A program made the translations under genes and the position numbers. Below, piece after piece: positions 26,977 to 34,421 of a stretch of 35,911 nt of DNA. This DNA is from Actinomycetota bacterium. Its GTDB lineage: Bacteria; Actinomycetota; CADDZG01; WHSQ01. The DNA lies in assembly GCA_009377815.1 (NCBI GenBank), contig WHTI01000015.1:1-35911 (forward strand), given 5' to 3'. Within the stretch, counting starts at the first letter, position 1. Each line of letters begins with the position of its first letter. The notes below the pieces were generated by a model. That model saw only the letters and a program-made list of their open reading frames with translations, made no database searches and was not told the origin of the DNA.

Positions 26977-28506
26977 TTAGTGCCGGAAGTGGCGTCGTCC
27001 GGTAAACAGCATCGGGATGCGGTGTTCGTCGGCGGCCGCGACCACCTCATCGTCTCGCACCGACCCGCCCGGTTGGATGACCGCGACCGCCCCGGCCTCA
27101 ACCGCGGCGTCGAGCCCATCTCGAAACGGAAAGAACGCATCCGAGGCACACACGGTCCCGATCGCCCGGTCCCCTGCGCGCATCGCAGCTAGTTTGGTCG
27201 ACTCGACCCGGGACATCTGGCCGGCGCCTACCCCCACCGCGGTGAGACCCTTCGCCAGCACGATCGCGTTCGACTTGACGTGCTTGCACACCGTCCACGC
27301 GAACCGGAGGTCCGCCATCTGTTCCTCGGTCGGCTGCGCCGTGGTCACGACCTTGAGGTCATCGAGCGGATCGATGGAGTCCGGGTCCTGGATCAGGTAG
27401 CCGCCCGTGACGCGTCGCACCTCGGGGTCGCGCGGGTAGCTGGGTTTGGCCGTCAGGATCCTGAGGTTCTTCTTGCCGGTCAGGGCCGCAAGGGCGCCCT
27501 CGGTGAAGCCGGGGGCGATGACGACCTCGGTGAAGATCTCCGCTATCTGTACCGCGGTCGCGGCATCGCACTCCGCGTTCAGGGCCACGATCCCTCCGAA
27601 CGCAGACGTCCGGTCGCAATCGAGAGCCCTCGCGTACGCATCCTCAAGCGATCCCGCCTGCGCTACTCCACAGGGGTTCGAATGCTTGATGATCGCCGCC
27701 GCCGGGCTCTCCAGCTCCAGGACCAGACGCCACGCCGCGTCGGTGTCGAGCAGGTTGTTGTAGGAAAGTTCCTTGCCGTGCAACTGCTCGGCTGCCGCCA
27801 GTCCGGACGGCGCTCCGGCGCTCTTGTAGAACGCTGCCTGCTGGTGGGGATTCTCTCCGTAGCGAAGATCTGCAACCTTCTCGCCCGAGAGCACGACGAT
27901 AGATGGGAAACCTTCGCCGCGCGAGAAGTACCCGGCGATCGCGGCGTCGTACGACGCGGTGTGCCGGAACGCCTCGTGAGCTAAAGACCGCCTGGTGGCA
28001 TCCGACACCGCGCCCGTGGACGAGAGCTCCTCGAGGACCGTGGCGTAACGGGCCGGGTTCACCACCACGGCAACCGACGGATGGTTCTTCGCCGCGGCAC
28101 GCACCATCGCCGGGCCCCCGATGTCGATCTGTTCGAGGGCATCATCCTCCTTGACCGACGGATGCTCCACGGTCCGCTCGAACGGATAGAGGTTGCAAAC
28201 GACGAGGTCGATCGCCTCGATCCCCTGTTCAGTGAGTTGAGCCATGTGCTCGTCCTTGCGGCGATCGGCAAGGATGCCGCCGTGGATCTTCGGATGGAGT
28301 GTCTTCACCCGGCCCCCGAGGATCTCGGGGGCGCCGGTTACATCCGGAACCTTAGTCACCGGGACCCCGGCTTCGGCGAGGACCGACGCGGTGCCGCCCG
28401 ATGAGATCAGAGCGACGCCGAGTTCAACAAGACCCTGGGCGAACTCAACGATGCCTTCCTTGTCGGACACGCTGAGGAGGGCACGCTTCACTTTAAGTTC
28501 CGGCAT
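26977..28506 (-). CDS. purH: Bifunctional AICAR formyltransferase/IMP cyclohydrolase
   Basis: KVKRALLSVSDKEGIVEFAQGLVELGVALISSGGTASVLAEAGVPVTKVPDVTGAPEILGGRVKTLHPKIHGGIL...IIKHSNPCGVA...DAFFPFRDGLDAAVEAGAVAVIQPGGSVRDDEVVAAADEHRIPMLFTGRRHFRH. Confidence 0.97.
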   Translation of the reverse strand: MPELKVKRALLSVSDKEGIVEFAQGLVELGVALISSGGTASVLAEAGVPVTKVPDVTGAPEILGGRVKTLHPKIHGGILADRRKDEHMAQLTEQGIEAIDLVVCNLYPFERTVEHPSVKEDDALEQIDIGGPAMVRAAAKNHPSVAVVVNPARYATVLEELSSTGAVSDATRRSLAHEAFRHTASYDAAIAGYFSRGEGFPSIVVLSGEKVADLRYGENPHQQAAFYKSAGAPSGLAAAEQLHGKELSYNNLLDTDAAWRLVLELESPAAAIIKHSNPCGVAQAGSLEDAYARALDCDRTSAFGGIVALNAECDAATAVQIAEIFTEVVIAPGFTEGALAALTGKKNLRILTAKPSYPRDPEVRRVTGGYLIQDPDSIDPLDDLKVVTTAQPTEEQMADLRFAWTVCKHVKSNAIVLAKGLTAVGVGAGQMSRVESTKLAAMRAGDRAIGTVCASDAFFPFRDGLDAAVEAGAVAVIQPGGSVRDDEVVAAADEHRIPMLFTGRRHFRH

Positions 28507-29078
28507 CAGGATCCCCTCTCGAGCATGAGACGGCACGCCTCCGGAAGCAGCCGATGCTCGACCGCCTTGATCCGCTCGTGCAACGTCCCTTCCGAATCGT
28601 CGGGAAACACCGGAACCGCTTCCTGCAACAGGATCGGGCCATGATCGACCTGATGATCGACGAGATGGACTGTCGTCCCGGTCACCTTGACGCCGAAGTC
28701 GAGCGCCTCTCGCACCGCATGCGCTCCCGCGAACGACGGCAACAGCGAAGGGTGCAGGTTGATCAACCGCCCCTCGAAGGCGTCGACGAATGCGGGCGCC
28801 AGTATCCGCATGAACCCCGCGGAGACCACGAGGTCCGGCTCCGCGGCGGCGACCGCGTCTCGTAGGGCGACACTCCAGTCTTCCCTCGAGCCAAACGCCG
28901 AGAACTCGACGAGTTGAGTGGTGATGCCGCGATCGTCGGCGATCTCGAGGCCGCGACACTTGCGATCGGCGGCGACCAGAAAGACCTCCCCGGGGACCGT
29001 CCCGGCGGTGCACGCGTCGGCCAACGCCTCCATGTTCGAGCCCGACCCCGACACGAGCACCGCGATCCTGGCCGCCAT
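28506..29078 (-). CDS. purN: Phosphoribosylglycinamide formyltransferase
   Basis: RIAVLVSGSGSNMEALADAC...LVVSAGFMRILAPAFVDAFEGRLINLHPSLLPSFAGAHAVREALDFGVKVTGTTVHLVDHQVDHGPILLQEAVPV. Confidence 0.97.
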   Translation of the reverse strand: MAARIAVLVSGSGSNMEALADACTAGTVPGEVFLVAADRKCRGLEIADDRGITTQLVEFSAFGSREDWSVALRDAVAAAEPDLVVSAGFMRILAPAFVDAFEGRLINLHPSLLPSFAGAHAVREALDFGVKVTGTTVHLVDHQVDHGPILLQEAVPVFPDDSEGTLHERIKAVEHRLLPEACRLMLERGS

Positions 29079-29181
29079 GCCCCAACCCTACAAGGCCGGA
29101 TTGAGCCTCCGCCGCTCGTGGTCGTAGGGTTAGGTGGCTAACTCATTTTCGCCAACGTCGACGAACGAGGGGGTCTCAGTT

Positions 29182-30396
29182 ATGGGCCGGGAGGACCGCG
29201 TCAAGCGCTACGCCGAGCTGGCCGTTCGGGTCGGGGCCAACGTCCAGCCGGGCCAGGACGTCATCGTCCGCTGCATGGTCGAGCACCGGGAACTGGCCCG
29301 CGCCGTCGTGGAGGCCGCCTACGAGGCGGGCGCTCACTACGCGCACATCATCTATTGGGACCCGATCCAGAAGCTTCACCGCCTGAACCTCGCCGACCCC
29401 GACTCGCTCGAATTCGTGCCCGCCTGGTGGGATAAGGCGAACGACGATCTGACCGACGGCGAGGGCGCCCTGATCTCGATCACCGGCGACCCCACGCCCG
29501 ATCTCTACGCGGGCATCGCCGCCGAGAAGCTGAAGCACGACCACATGCCGTCGCCTCCCTCACACTTCCGCCTGGTACTCAGCGGCCGCGTTAACTGGAC
29601 GATCGTCGGCGGGCCGATCCCCGAGTGGGCCGAGCGCCTCTTCGGAGAACCCGACACCGATCGCCTCTGGGACTTGATGGCGCAGGCCACCCGGCTCGAC
29701 CACGACGACCCGGTGCAGGCATGGAGAGACCACGTCACTCGGCTACGGGAACGGGCCGAAGGACTCCAGGCTCGCAACTTCAGCGCGCTGAGGTATCGGG
29801 GGCCGGGCACCGACCTGACCATCGGCCTGCTCCCCGACTCCACGTGGCGCTCAGGCTCGATGGTCACCACCGCGGGCATCGAGCATGTCGCGAACATGCC
29901 GACCGAGGAGGTCTTCACCACGCCCGACTACCGCAAGACCGAGGGAACCGTTCGCTGCACCCGGCCGCTCTACCTGAACGGATCGATCGTCGAGGGCCTC
30001 GAGCTCACCTTCAAGGAGGGCGAGATCGTTGAGGTCAGGGCCGAGCGGAACGCCCAGGCGGTCGAGGGCGACGTCGCCACCGATGTCGGGGCGCGCCGGC
30101 TCGGCGAGGTTGCGCTGGTGGACGGAACCTCGGAGGTCGGCAAGACGGGGGTCGTCTTCGGCAACACCTTGTTCGACGAGAACGCCACCTGCCACATCGC
30201 ATGGGGCGCCGGATTCCCGAACGCAGTCGAAGGTCTTCCCGAGTCCGCCGAAGAGCGCGACGCCATGGGTTTCAACTCCTCGAAGACTCACACCGACACG
30301 ATGATCGGGGGCCCGGAGGTCGCGGTCCACGGCGTAGCTCCCGACGGGGCCGAGATCCCCATCATCATCAACAACGAATGGCAGCTCGACGGGTAA
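29182..30396 (+). CDS. Aminopeptidase, M29 family (alternative upstream GTG start 29134)
   Basis: RVKRYAELAVRVGANVQPGQDVIVRCMVEHRELARAVVEAAYEAGAHYAHIIYWD...PTEEVFTTPDYRKTEGTVRCTRPLYLNGSIVEGLELTFKEGEIVEV...GNTLFDENATCHIAWGAGFP...NSSKTHTDTMIG; SD GAGGGGG before 29182. Confidence 0.92.
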   Translation: MGREDRVKRYAELAVRVGANVQPGQDVIVRCMVEHRELARAVVEAAYEAGAHYAHIIYWDPIQKLHRLNLADPDSLEFVPAWWDKANDDLTDGEGALISITGDPTPDLYAGIAAEKLKHDHMPSPPSHFRLVLSGRVNWTIVGGPIPEWAERLFGEPDTDRLWDLMAQATRLDHDDPVQAWRDHVTRLRERAEGLQARNFSALRYRGPGTDLTIGLLPDSTWRSGSMVTTAGIEHVANMPTEEVFTTPDYRKTEGTVRCTRPLYLNGSIVEGLELTFKEGEIVEVRAERNAQAVEGDVATDVGARRLGEVALVDGTSEVGKTGVVFGNTLFDENATCHIAWGAGFPNAVEGLPESAEERDAMGFNSSKTHTDTMIGGPEVAVHGVAPDGAEIPIIINNEWQLDG

Positions 30397-30429
30397 ACCT
30401 TCCGCCCCTCTCGAGCCTCTATACGGTTG

Positions 30430-30918
30430 ATGGACAAGCAGAGTGATGCAACCTTCGCCATGTTCTTCCGCACCGAGTATCCGGGCGTCGTCCGGACCGC
30501 CTACCTCGTCCTTCACGACCAGGAGGCGGCGAACGACGTCGCCCAGGATGCCTTCGCCAAAACCCTGAGCCACTGGGGCCGGGTGTCCCGCTACGACCGC
30601 CCGGATGCCTGGGTCCGCAAGGTCGCCATCAACCGGGCGATCAGCGTGGCCAGGCGACAGAAGCTCCACATCGCGGCCAGCTCTCACACCGAACCCACCA
30701 CTGAGCAGAAGCCGGTGGATCTCGATCTCATGCGCGCTATCCGAGCGCTCCCTCCCGCGCAACGAGCCGCGGTCGTCCTCTTCTATTTCGAGGACCGCCC
30801 GGTCGCCCAGGTCGCCGAGATCATGGACTGCTCACCTTCGACCGCCAAGGTGCATCTCCATCGCGCCCGTAAACGACTCAGTGAACAACTAGGAGAGGCG
30901 GTAGCCGATGTCTCTTGA
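30430..30918 (+). CDS. ECF RNA polymerase sigma factor
   Basis: FRTEYPGVVRTAYLVLHDQEAANDVAQDAFAKTLSHW..RPDAWVRKVAINRAISVARR...MRAIRALPPAQRAAVVLFYFEDRPVAQVAEIMDCSPSTAKVHLHRARKRLSEQLGE (sigma2 and sigma4). Confidence 0.94.
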   Translation: MDKQSDATFAMFFRTEYPGVVRTAYLVLHDQEAANDVAQDAFAKTLSHWGRVSRYDRPDAWVRKVAINRAISVARRQKLHIAASSHTEPTTEQKPVDLDLMRAIRALPPAQRAAVVLFYFEDRPVAQVAEIMDCSPSTAKVHLHRARKRLSEQLGEAVADVS

Positions 30919-31936
30919 CGGACGCATCAGGCAAGGGCTCGTTCAGGCCGCGGACTCGGTCGAGCCCAACGTGGAAGGAGACCTCATGAAGGTCACGCAA
31001 CGAGCCCGCACCCGTCGCCGCATCCAGTGGGCCGCAGGTGCCGTCGCGGTCGCGGCGATCGGCGCCTTCCTGTTCCTCGGAGGCACCGACCTCTTCGACG
31101 CCACCGGCGACACGAACCCGATCCCCCCTGCCTCAACCGGCGGGGACGGGGGTCCCACCATCAGCCCAACCCCAGAGGACTCCCCCTCGGAAGCGGTGAG
31201 CCTTACCCTGGCTGACCTCTGGTTCACGAGAGGCGAGGTGCTTTTCCCCGACACCAGCGGCCTGCCGAGCGCCGAGTTGGAAGGAACCAAACTGACGGGT
31301 GAGATGCTCCTGGGTGCGCTCGTCGCGGGAACCGACCATGCTCCACCTGAAGCCGGGCTCTCCACCTCCATCCCTGAGGGAACCAAGGTGCTGGGATTCG
31401 ATATCGCGAACAGGATCGCCACCGTCGATCTCAGCAGTGAGTTCGTCTCCGGTGGGGGCAGCCTTTCGATGAGGATGCGGGTGGCCCAGGTCGTGTTCAC
31501 ACTCACTCAGGAGGAGGAGGAAGTGGAAGGCGTCCTGTTCGAGATCGACGGCGAGCCTGTGGACGCCATCGGCGGGGAGGGTGTTGACGTGAGCGATCCC
31601 CAAACGCGGGCAGACTACGAAGATCTGCTCCCTCCGATCGCCGTCACCAGTCCCAACTGGGGCACGTATTTTGTCAGCGGCGAAACCATCGAGGGCATCG
31701 CTAACGTCTTCGAGGCCACGGTGTCGTGGCGGATCCTCGATGAAAGCGGGGAGGAGATCGCCAATGGCTTCGCAACGGCCACCTGTGGGACCGGCTGCTG
31801 GGGCGACTTCACGACCGAGGTGGAGTTCTCCATCGACCACTCGCAAGAGGGCACGGTCGAGGTGTTCGAATCGTCTGCCGAGAATGGTGAGCCGATGAAT
31901 GTGGTCTCGGTCCCCGTGACCTTGTTCACGGACTAG
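30908..31936 (+). CDS. Membrane protein with GerMN-like and Gmad2 (spore-germination Ig-like) extracytoplasmic domains; possible anti-sigma/sensor partner
   Basis: Short cytosolic N-terminus, TM (WAAGAVAVAAIGAFLFLG), GerMN-like ...IPEGTKVLGFDIANRIATVDLSSEFVSGGGSLSMRMRVAQVVFTLTQ..., then Gmad2-like IAVTSPNWGTYFVSGETIEGIANVFEATVSWRILDESGEEIANGFATATCGTGCWGDFTTEVEF. Overlaps the sigma gene by 11 nt. Confidence 0.82.
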   Translation: MSLDGRIRQGLVQAADSVEPNVEGDLMKVTQRARTRRRIQWAAGAVAVAAIGAFLFLGGTDLFDATGDTNPIPPASTGGDGGPTISPTPEDSPSEAVSLTLADLWFTRGEVLFPDTSGLPSAELEGTKLTGEMLLGALVAGTDHAPPEAGLSTSIPEGTKVLGFDIANRIATVDLSSEFVSGGGSLSMRMRVAQVVFTLTQEEEEVEGVLFEIDGEPVDAIGGEGVDVSDPQTRADYEDLLPPIAVTSPNWGTYFVSGETIEGIANVFEATVSWRILDESGEEIANGFATATCGTGCWGDFTTEVEFSIDHSQEGTVEVFESSAENGEPMNVVSVPVTLFTD

Positions 31937-31983
31937 TTGCACAGAGTCGGGAACCTGGGGGGCCCGGAAGCCGTCCAAGCACC

Positions 31984-32664
31984 ATGCGCAGACTGACGCT
32001 GGGCCTCATGGGTGCGGTGCTCGTGATTGCGGGCTGCGGGAGCGAGCCCGACCCGGTGACCCCGATCGCCGAACCGGTCCCCGACGTCTTCGAGTTGACG
32101 TGCACGGAGGATGGGTCGACCAAGGTCGCCGAGACCGAGGTGACGGTTCAGGAGGACGGCTTCCACGTCCGGATGGACAACCAGACCGGCGAGCCGGTCA
32201 GTATGAACGGCTTGGGCTGGGATTTCTCGGAGGGTGTCTCGACCGAAACCCTCCCGACTCCCCCGGGACCGCTCGAGATCGCCTGCTGGCCCTACAGCGA
32301 GCACGAAAGCGGCGAGGAACCTCCTACGACCGATATCTCCGTGCTTGACCCGGACGGTGTGTGGGTGAGCCCGGAGGTCGAGTGCGGGACCGGCATGCAA
32401 CAGAGCGTCATCTTCGATCACTTCTTCGCCTCGCCCGGGAGGAAAGGCGACCCGGTCGACCTCGCCCGGGACGTCCTCCACAACCTCAAAGCCGATGATG
32501 TCCTCGAACGGGCCGGCTACCCCGGCGAAGAACAACGCGTGACGGTGAGGGTCCAACGTGGAGGAAAGACGGTTGCCGGGGTCTCTTACGACCTCGCCGA
32601 AAACGGCGGCTACCTCCTGAGCGGCGCAAACATCTGTGACGCGACCGGTATCAGGGTCAAATAG
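31984..32664 (+). CDS. Hypothetical lipoprotein
   Basis: MRRLTLGLMGAVLVIAGCGSEPDP: signal peptide plus lipobox; no recognised domain. Confidence 0.75.
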   Translation: MRRLTLGLMGAVLVIAGCGSEPDPVTPIAEPVPDVFELTCTEDGSTKVAETEVTVQEDGFHVRMDNQTGEPVSMNGLGWDFSEGVSTETLPTPPGPLEIACWPYSEHESGEEPPTTDISVLDPDGVWVSPEVECGTGMQQSVIFDHFFASPGRKGDPVDLARDVLHNLKADDVLERAGYPGEEQRVTVRVQRGGKTVAGVSYDLAENGGYLLSGANICDATGIRVK

Positions 32665-32719
32665 GGTTGTCCGATTGATGACAGGTCCACGAGAAAGAGG
32701 CCTGCTACGCTTCGGGTTC

Positions 32720-32815
32720 AGCCGCACATCTTGTGCGGCTCGGGATGAAGGGAGGCGCTTCGTGACTGTGACCAGAGATCACCTCATCGGCGCCTCCCGG
32801 CCTTCTTTCGCCTAG
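32720..32815 (+). promoter_or_regulatory. Candidate structured 5' leader with mini-ORFs upstream of the speD-like gene
   Basis: Perfect hairpin AGCCGCACA-TCT-TGTGCGGCT (32720-32740); second stem GGGAGGCGC (32750-32758)/GCGCCTCCC (32790-32798); mini-ORFs MKGGAS* (32745-32765) and GTG-initiated MTVTRDHLIGASRPSFA* (32762-32815) with SD GGGAGG. Confidence 0.5.
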
Positions 32816-32895
32816 CCAGGCACAGTTCGAGCAACTCCTTTAGGTCGGCCCGGTGGCGCTGCGCGCCCCAATCCGATCGATACGAAGGAGCAAGA

Positions 32896-33273
32896 TTGCT
32901 CGATACCCCAGCATTACTGGAGTCCCCACGCATGCGCCTCTGGGCTATGGATGCGTGGGTCGCCAACGGGAGCATCCTCACGGACCGCGAACGATTGCGG
33001 ACGATCATGTATGACGCCGCCCGGAACGGCGGGGTCACCGTGCTCGGCGAGGAGTTCTGCGGGTTCGACAACGGTGCGGTCACCGGCGTACTGGTTCTCG
33101 CCCAATCGCATCTCAGCATCCATACCTGGCCCGAGTTCGCGCTGGCGAACGTCGACCTCCTGTCGTACGGCGACGTCCGGGGCGAGGACATGATGCACGC
33201 CATAGGCAGGGAACTCGGCGCGGAGAACGTGAACGTCAGCTGCGTCCTGCGAGGGATCCCATCACAGACATGA
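32896..33273 (+). CDS. AdoMet decarboxylase (SpeD)-family pyruvoyl proenzyme homologue, substrate uncertain
   Basis: LAQSHLSIHTWPEFALANVDLLSYGDV around the SpeD self-cleavage Ser; TTG start with SD AAGGAG. Confidence 0.9.
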   Translation: MLDTPALLESPRMRLWAMDAWVANGSILTDRERLRTIMYDAARNGGVTVLGEEFCGFDNGAVTGVLVLAQSHLSIHTWPEFALANVDLLSYGDVRGEDMMHAIGRELGAENVNVSCVLRGIPSQT

Positions 33274-34421
33274 AGCGAGATGAGATCCTCCGCGAGGTCG
33301 CCACCGCAGTCGCCTTGATCGAGGGCGTGGCCGGCGTGCTCGAGGTCGTTAACGCGATCGCTCGGTTCGAACCCATCGCGGTCCGGAAGATCAGCCGGAC
33401 GGTAGGGCTCCCGGTGCCTATCGTCGCGGCCATCTGCGCCGAACTCCGCAAACGCGCCGTCGTGGCCGTCGAACGGCCGGTTCAGCTCACACCTGAGGGC
33501 CGGGCAGAGTTCGGCTTCGCCGGTCGTGCCCCTGTCACCGATCCGGAGGTTGGTCTCTCGGCCGACCTCGAGGAAGTGACGGCCGAACTGACGAAGGTTG
33601 CGGACGCCGCTCCAAGGGTTCGGCTAGAGATCGATCAGTCCCACTGCACGGTCGAGACGAAGATCCGCAGGGTGTTGCTCCTTCATGAGGCCGGTGCCCT
33701 GTCCGGAAAGAGAGTGCTGTTCCTCGGCGACGACGACCTGATGTCGATCGCGCTCGACCGTGTGGCCCGACGCTATGGTTTCGCGGGCTCGATCCGGGAG
33801 GTGGCGGTCGTCGACATCGACCCCGAGGTGGTGGAGTTCTGCCGCTCGCGGCTACACGATGCGATCGTCCCAGCTTCATTCCACGTGCATGATCTGCGCG
33901 ATCCCGTCCCGGAGGCCCTTGCCGGGCGCTTCGACACCGTGTTCATCGATCCGCCCTACACGCCCGAAGGCGCCGAGCTGTTCCTGTCGCGCGCTGCGTC
34001 CGCCCTCTCGAGAGCGAGCGGCGGCAACGTTTTCCTCTGTTTCGGGATGAAGCCTCCGCCCGACAGCCTCAGAATCCAAAGCGCGATCGCCGAGATGGGG
34101 TTCGTGATCCGCCGGCTGGAACGCAACTTCAACGAGTACGCGGGGGCCGGCGCCCTCGGCGGCGTCAGCAACCTCTATCACCTGACCTCGACCAACATGA
34201 CGGATCCCCTGATCGATGAGCACTACGCCGGCCTCCTCTATACCGGAGACGAGCGCGGTACCCGTCGGTACCGTTGTGTTTCCTGCGGCGCGGTCGAGAC
34301 CGTGGGACGGCAGCAGACTTGGGAAACGATCGGCGACCTCAAGGCGGCGGGATGCCCCCGCTGCAAGGCGAGTGCGTTCCGCCCGATGCCGCGCTCGGGT
34401 GGTCCAGTCCGAGCGCGCTAG
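33270..34421 (+). CDS. bpsA: Branched-chain polyamine synthase (BpsA/COG1568-like) with N-terminal winged-helix-like region and C-terminal zinc ribbon
   Basis: KRVLFLGDDDLMSIAL...VVDIDPEVVEFCRS...FDTVFIDPPYTPEGAELFLSRAASALSRASGGNVFLCFG...NEYAGAGALGGVSNLYHL; C-terminal CVSC...CPRC; overlaps the speD-like gene by 4 nt. Confidence 0.8.
   Translation: MKRDEILREVATAVALIEGVAGVLEVVNAIARFEPIAVRKISRTVGLPVPIVAAICAELRKRAVVAVERPVQLTPEGRAEFGFAGRAPVTDPEVGLSADLEEVTAELTKVADAAPRVRLEIDQSHCTVETKIRRVLLLHEAGALSGKRVLFLGDDDLMSIALDRVARRYGFAGSIREVAVVDIDPEVVEFCRSRLHDAIVPASFHVHDLRDPVPEALAGRFDTVFIDPPYTPEGAELFLSRAASALSRASGGNVFLCFGMKPPPDSLRIQSAIAEMGFVIRRLERNFNEYAGAGALGGVSNLYHLTSTNMTDPLIDEHYAGLLYTGDERGTRRYRCVSCGAVETVGRQQTWETIGDLKAAGCPRCKASAFRPMPRSGGPVRAR

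Noticed and set aside
26977-29085. 702-aa ORF suggesting a PurN-PurH fusion or novel N-terminal domain
   Set aside because: The first about 190 codons are an out-of-frame read of purN. PurH starts at 28506 and PurN is intact in its own frame.
32720-32740. Perfect hairpin AGCCGCACATCTTGTGCGGCT as an ordinary intrinsic terminator for the upstream lipoprotein gene
   Set aside because: No U-tract follows, and it is followed immediately by mini-ORFs and a second stem. A role in the speD leader is more plausible, though termination is not excluded.
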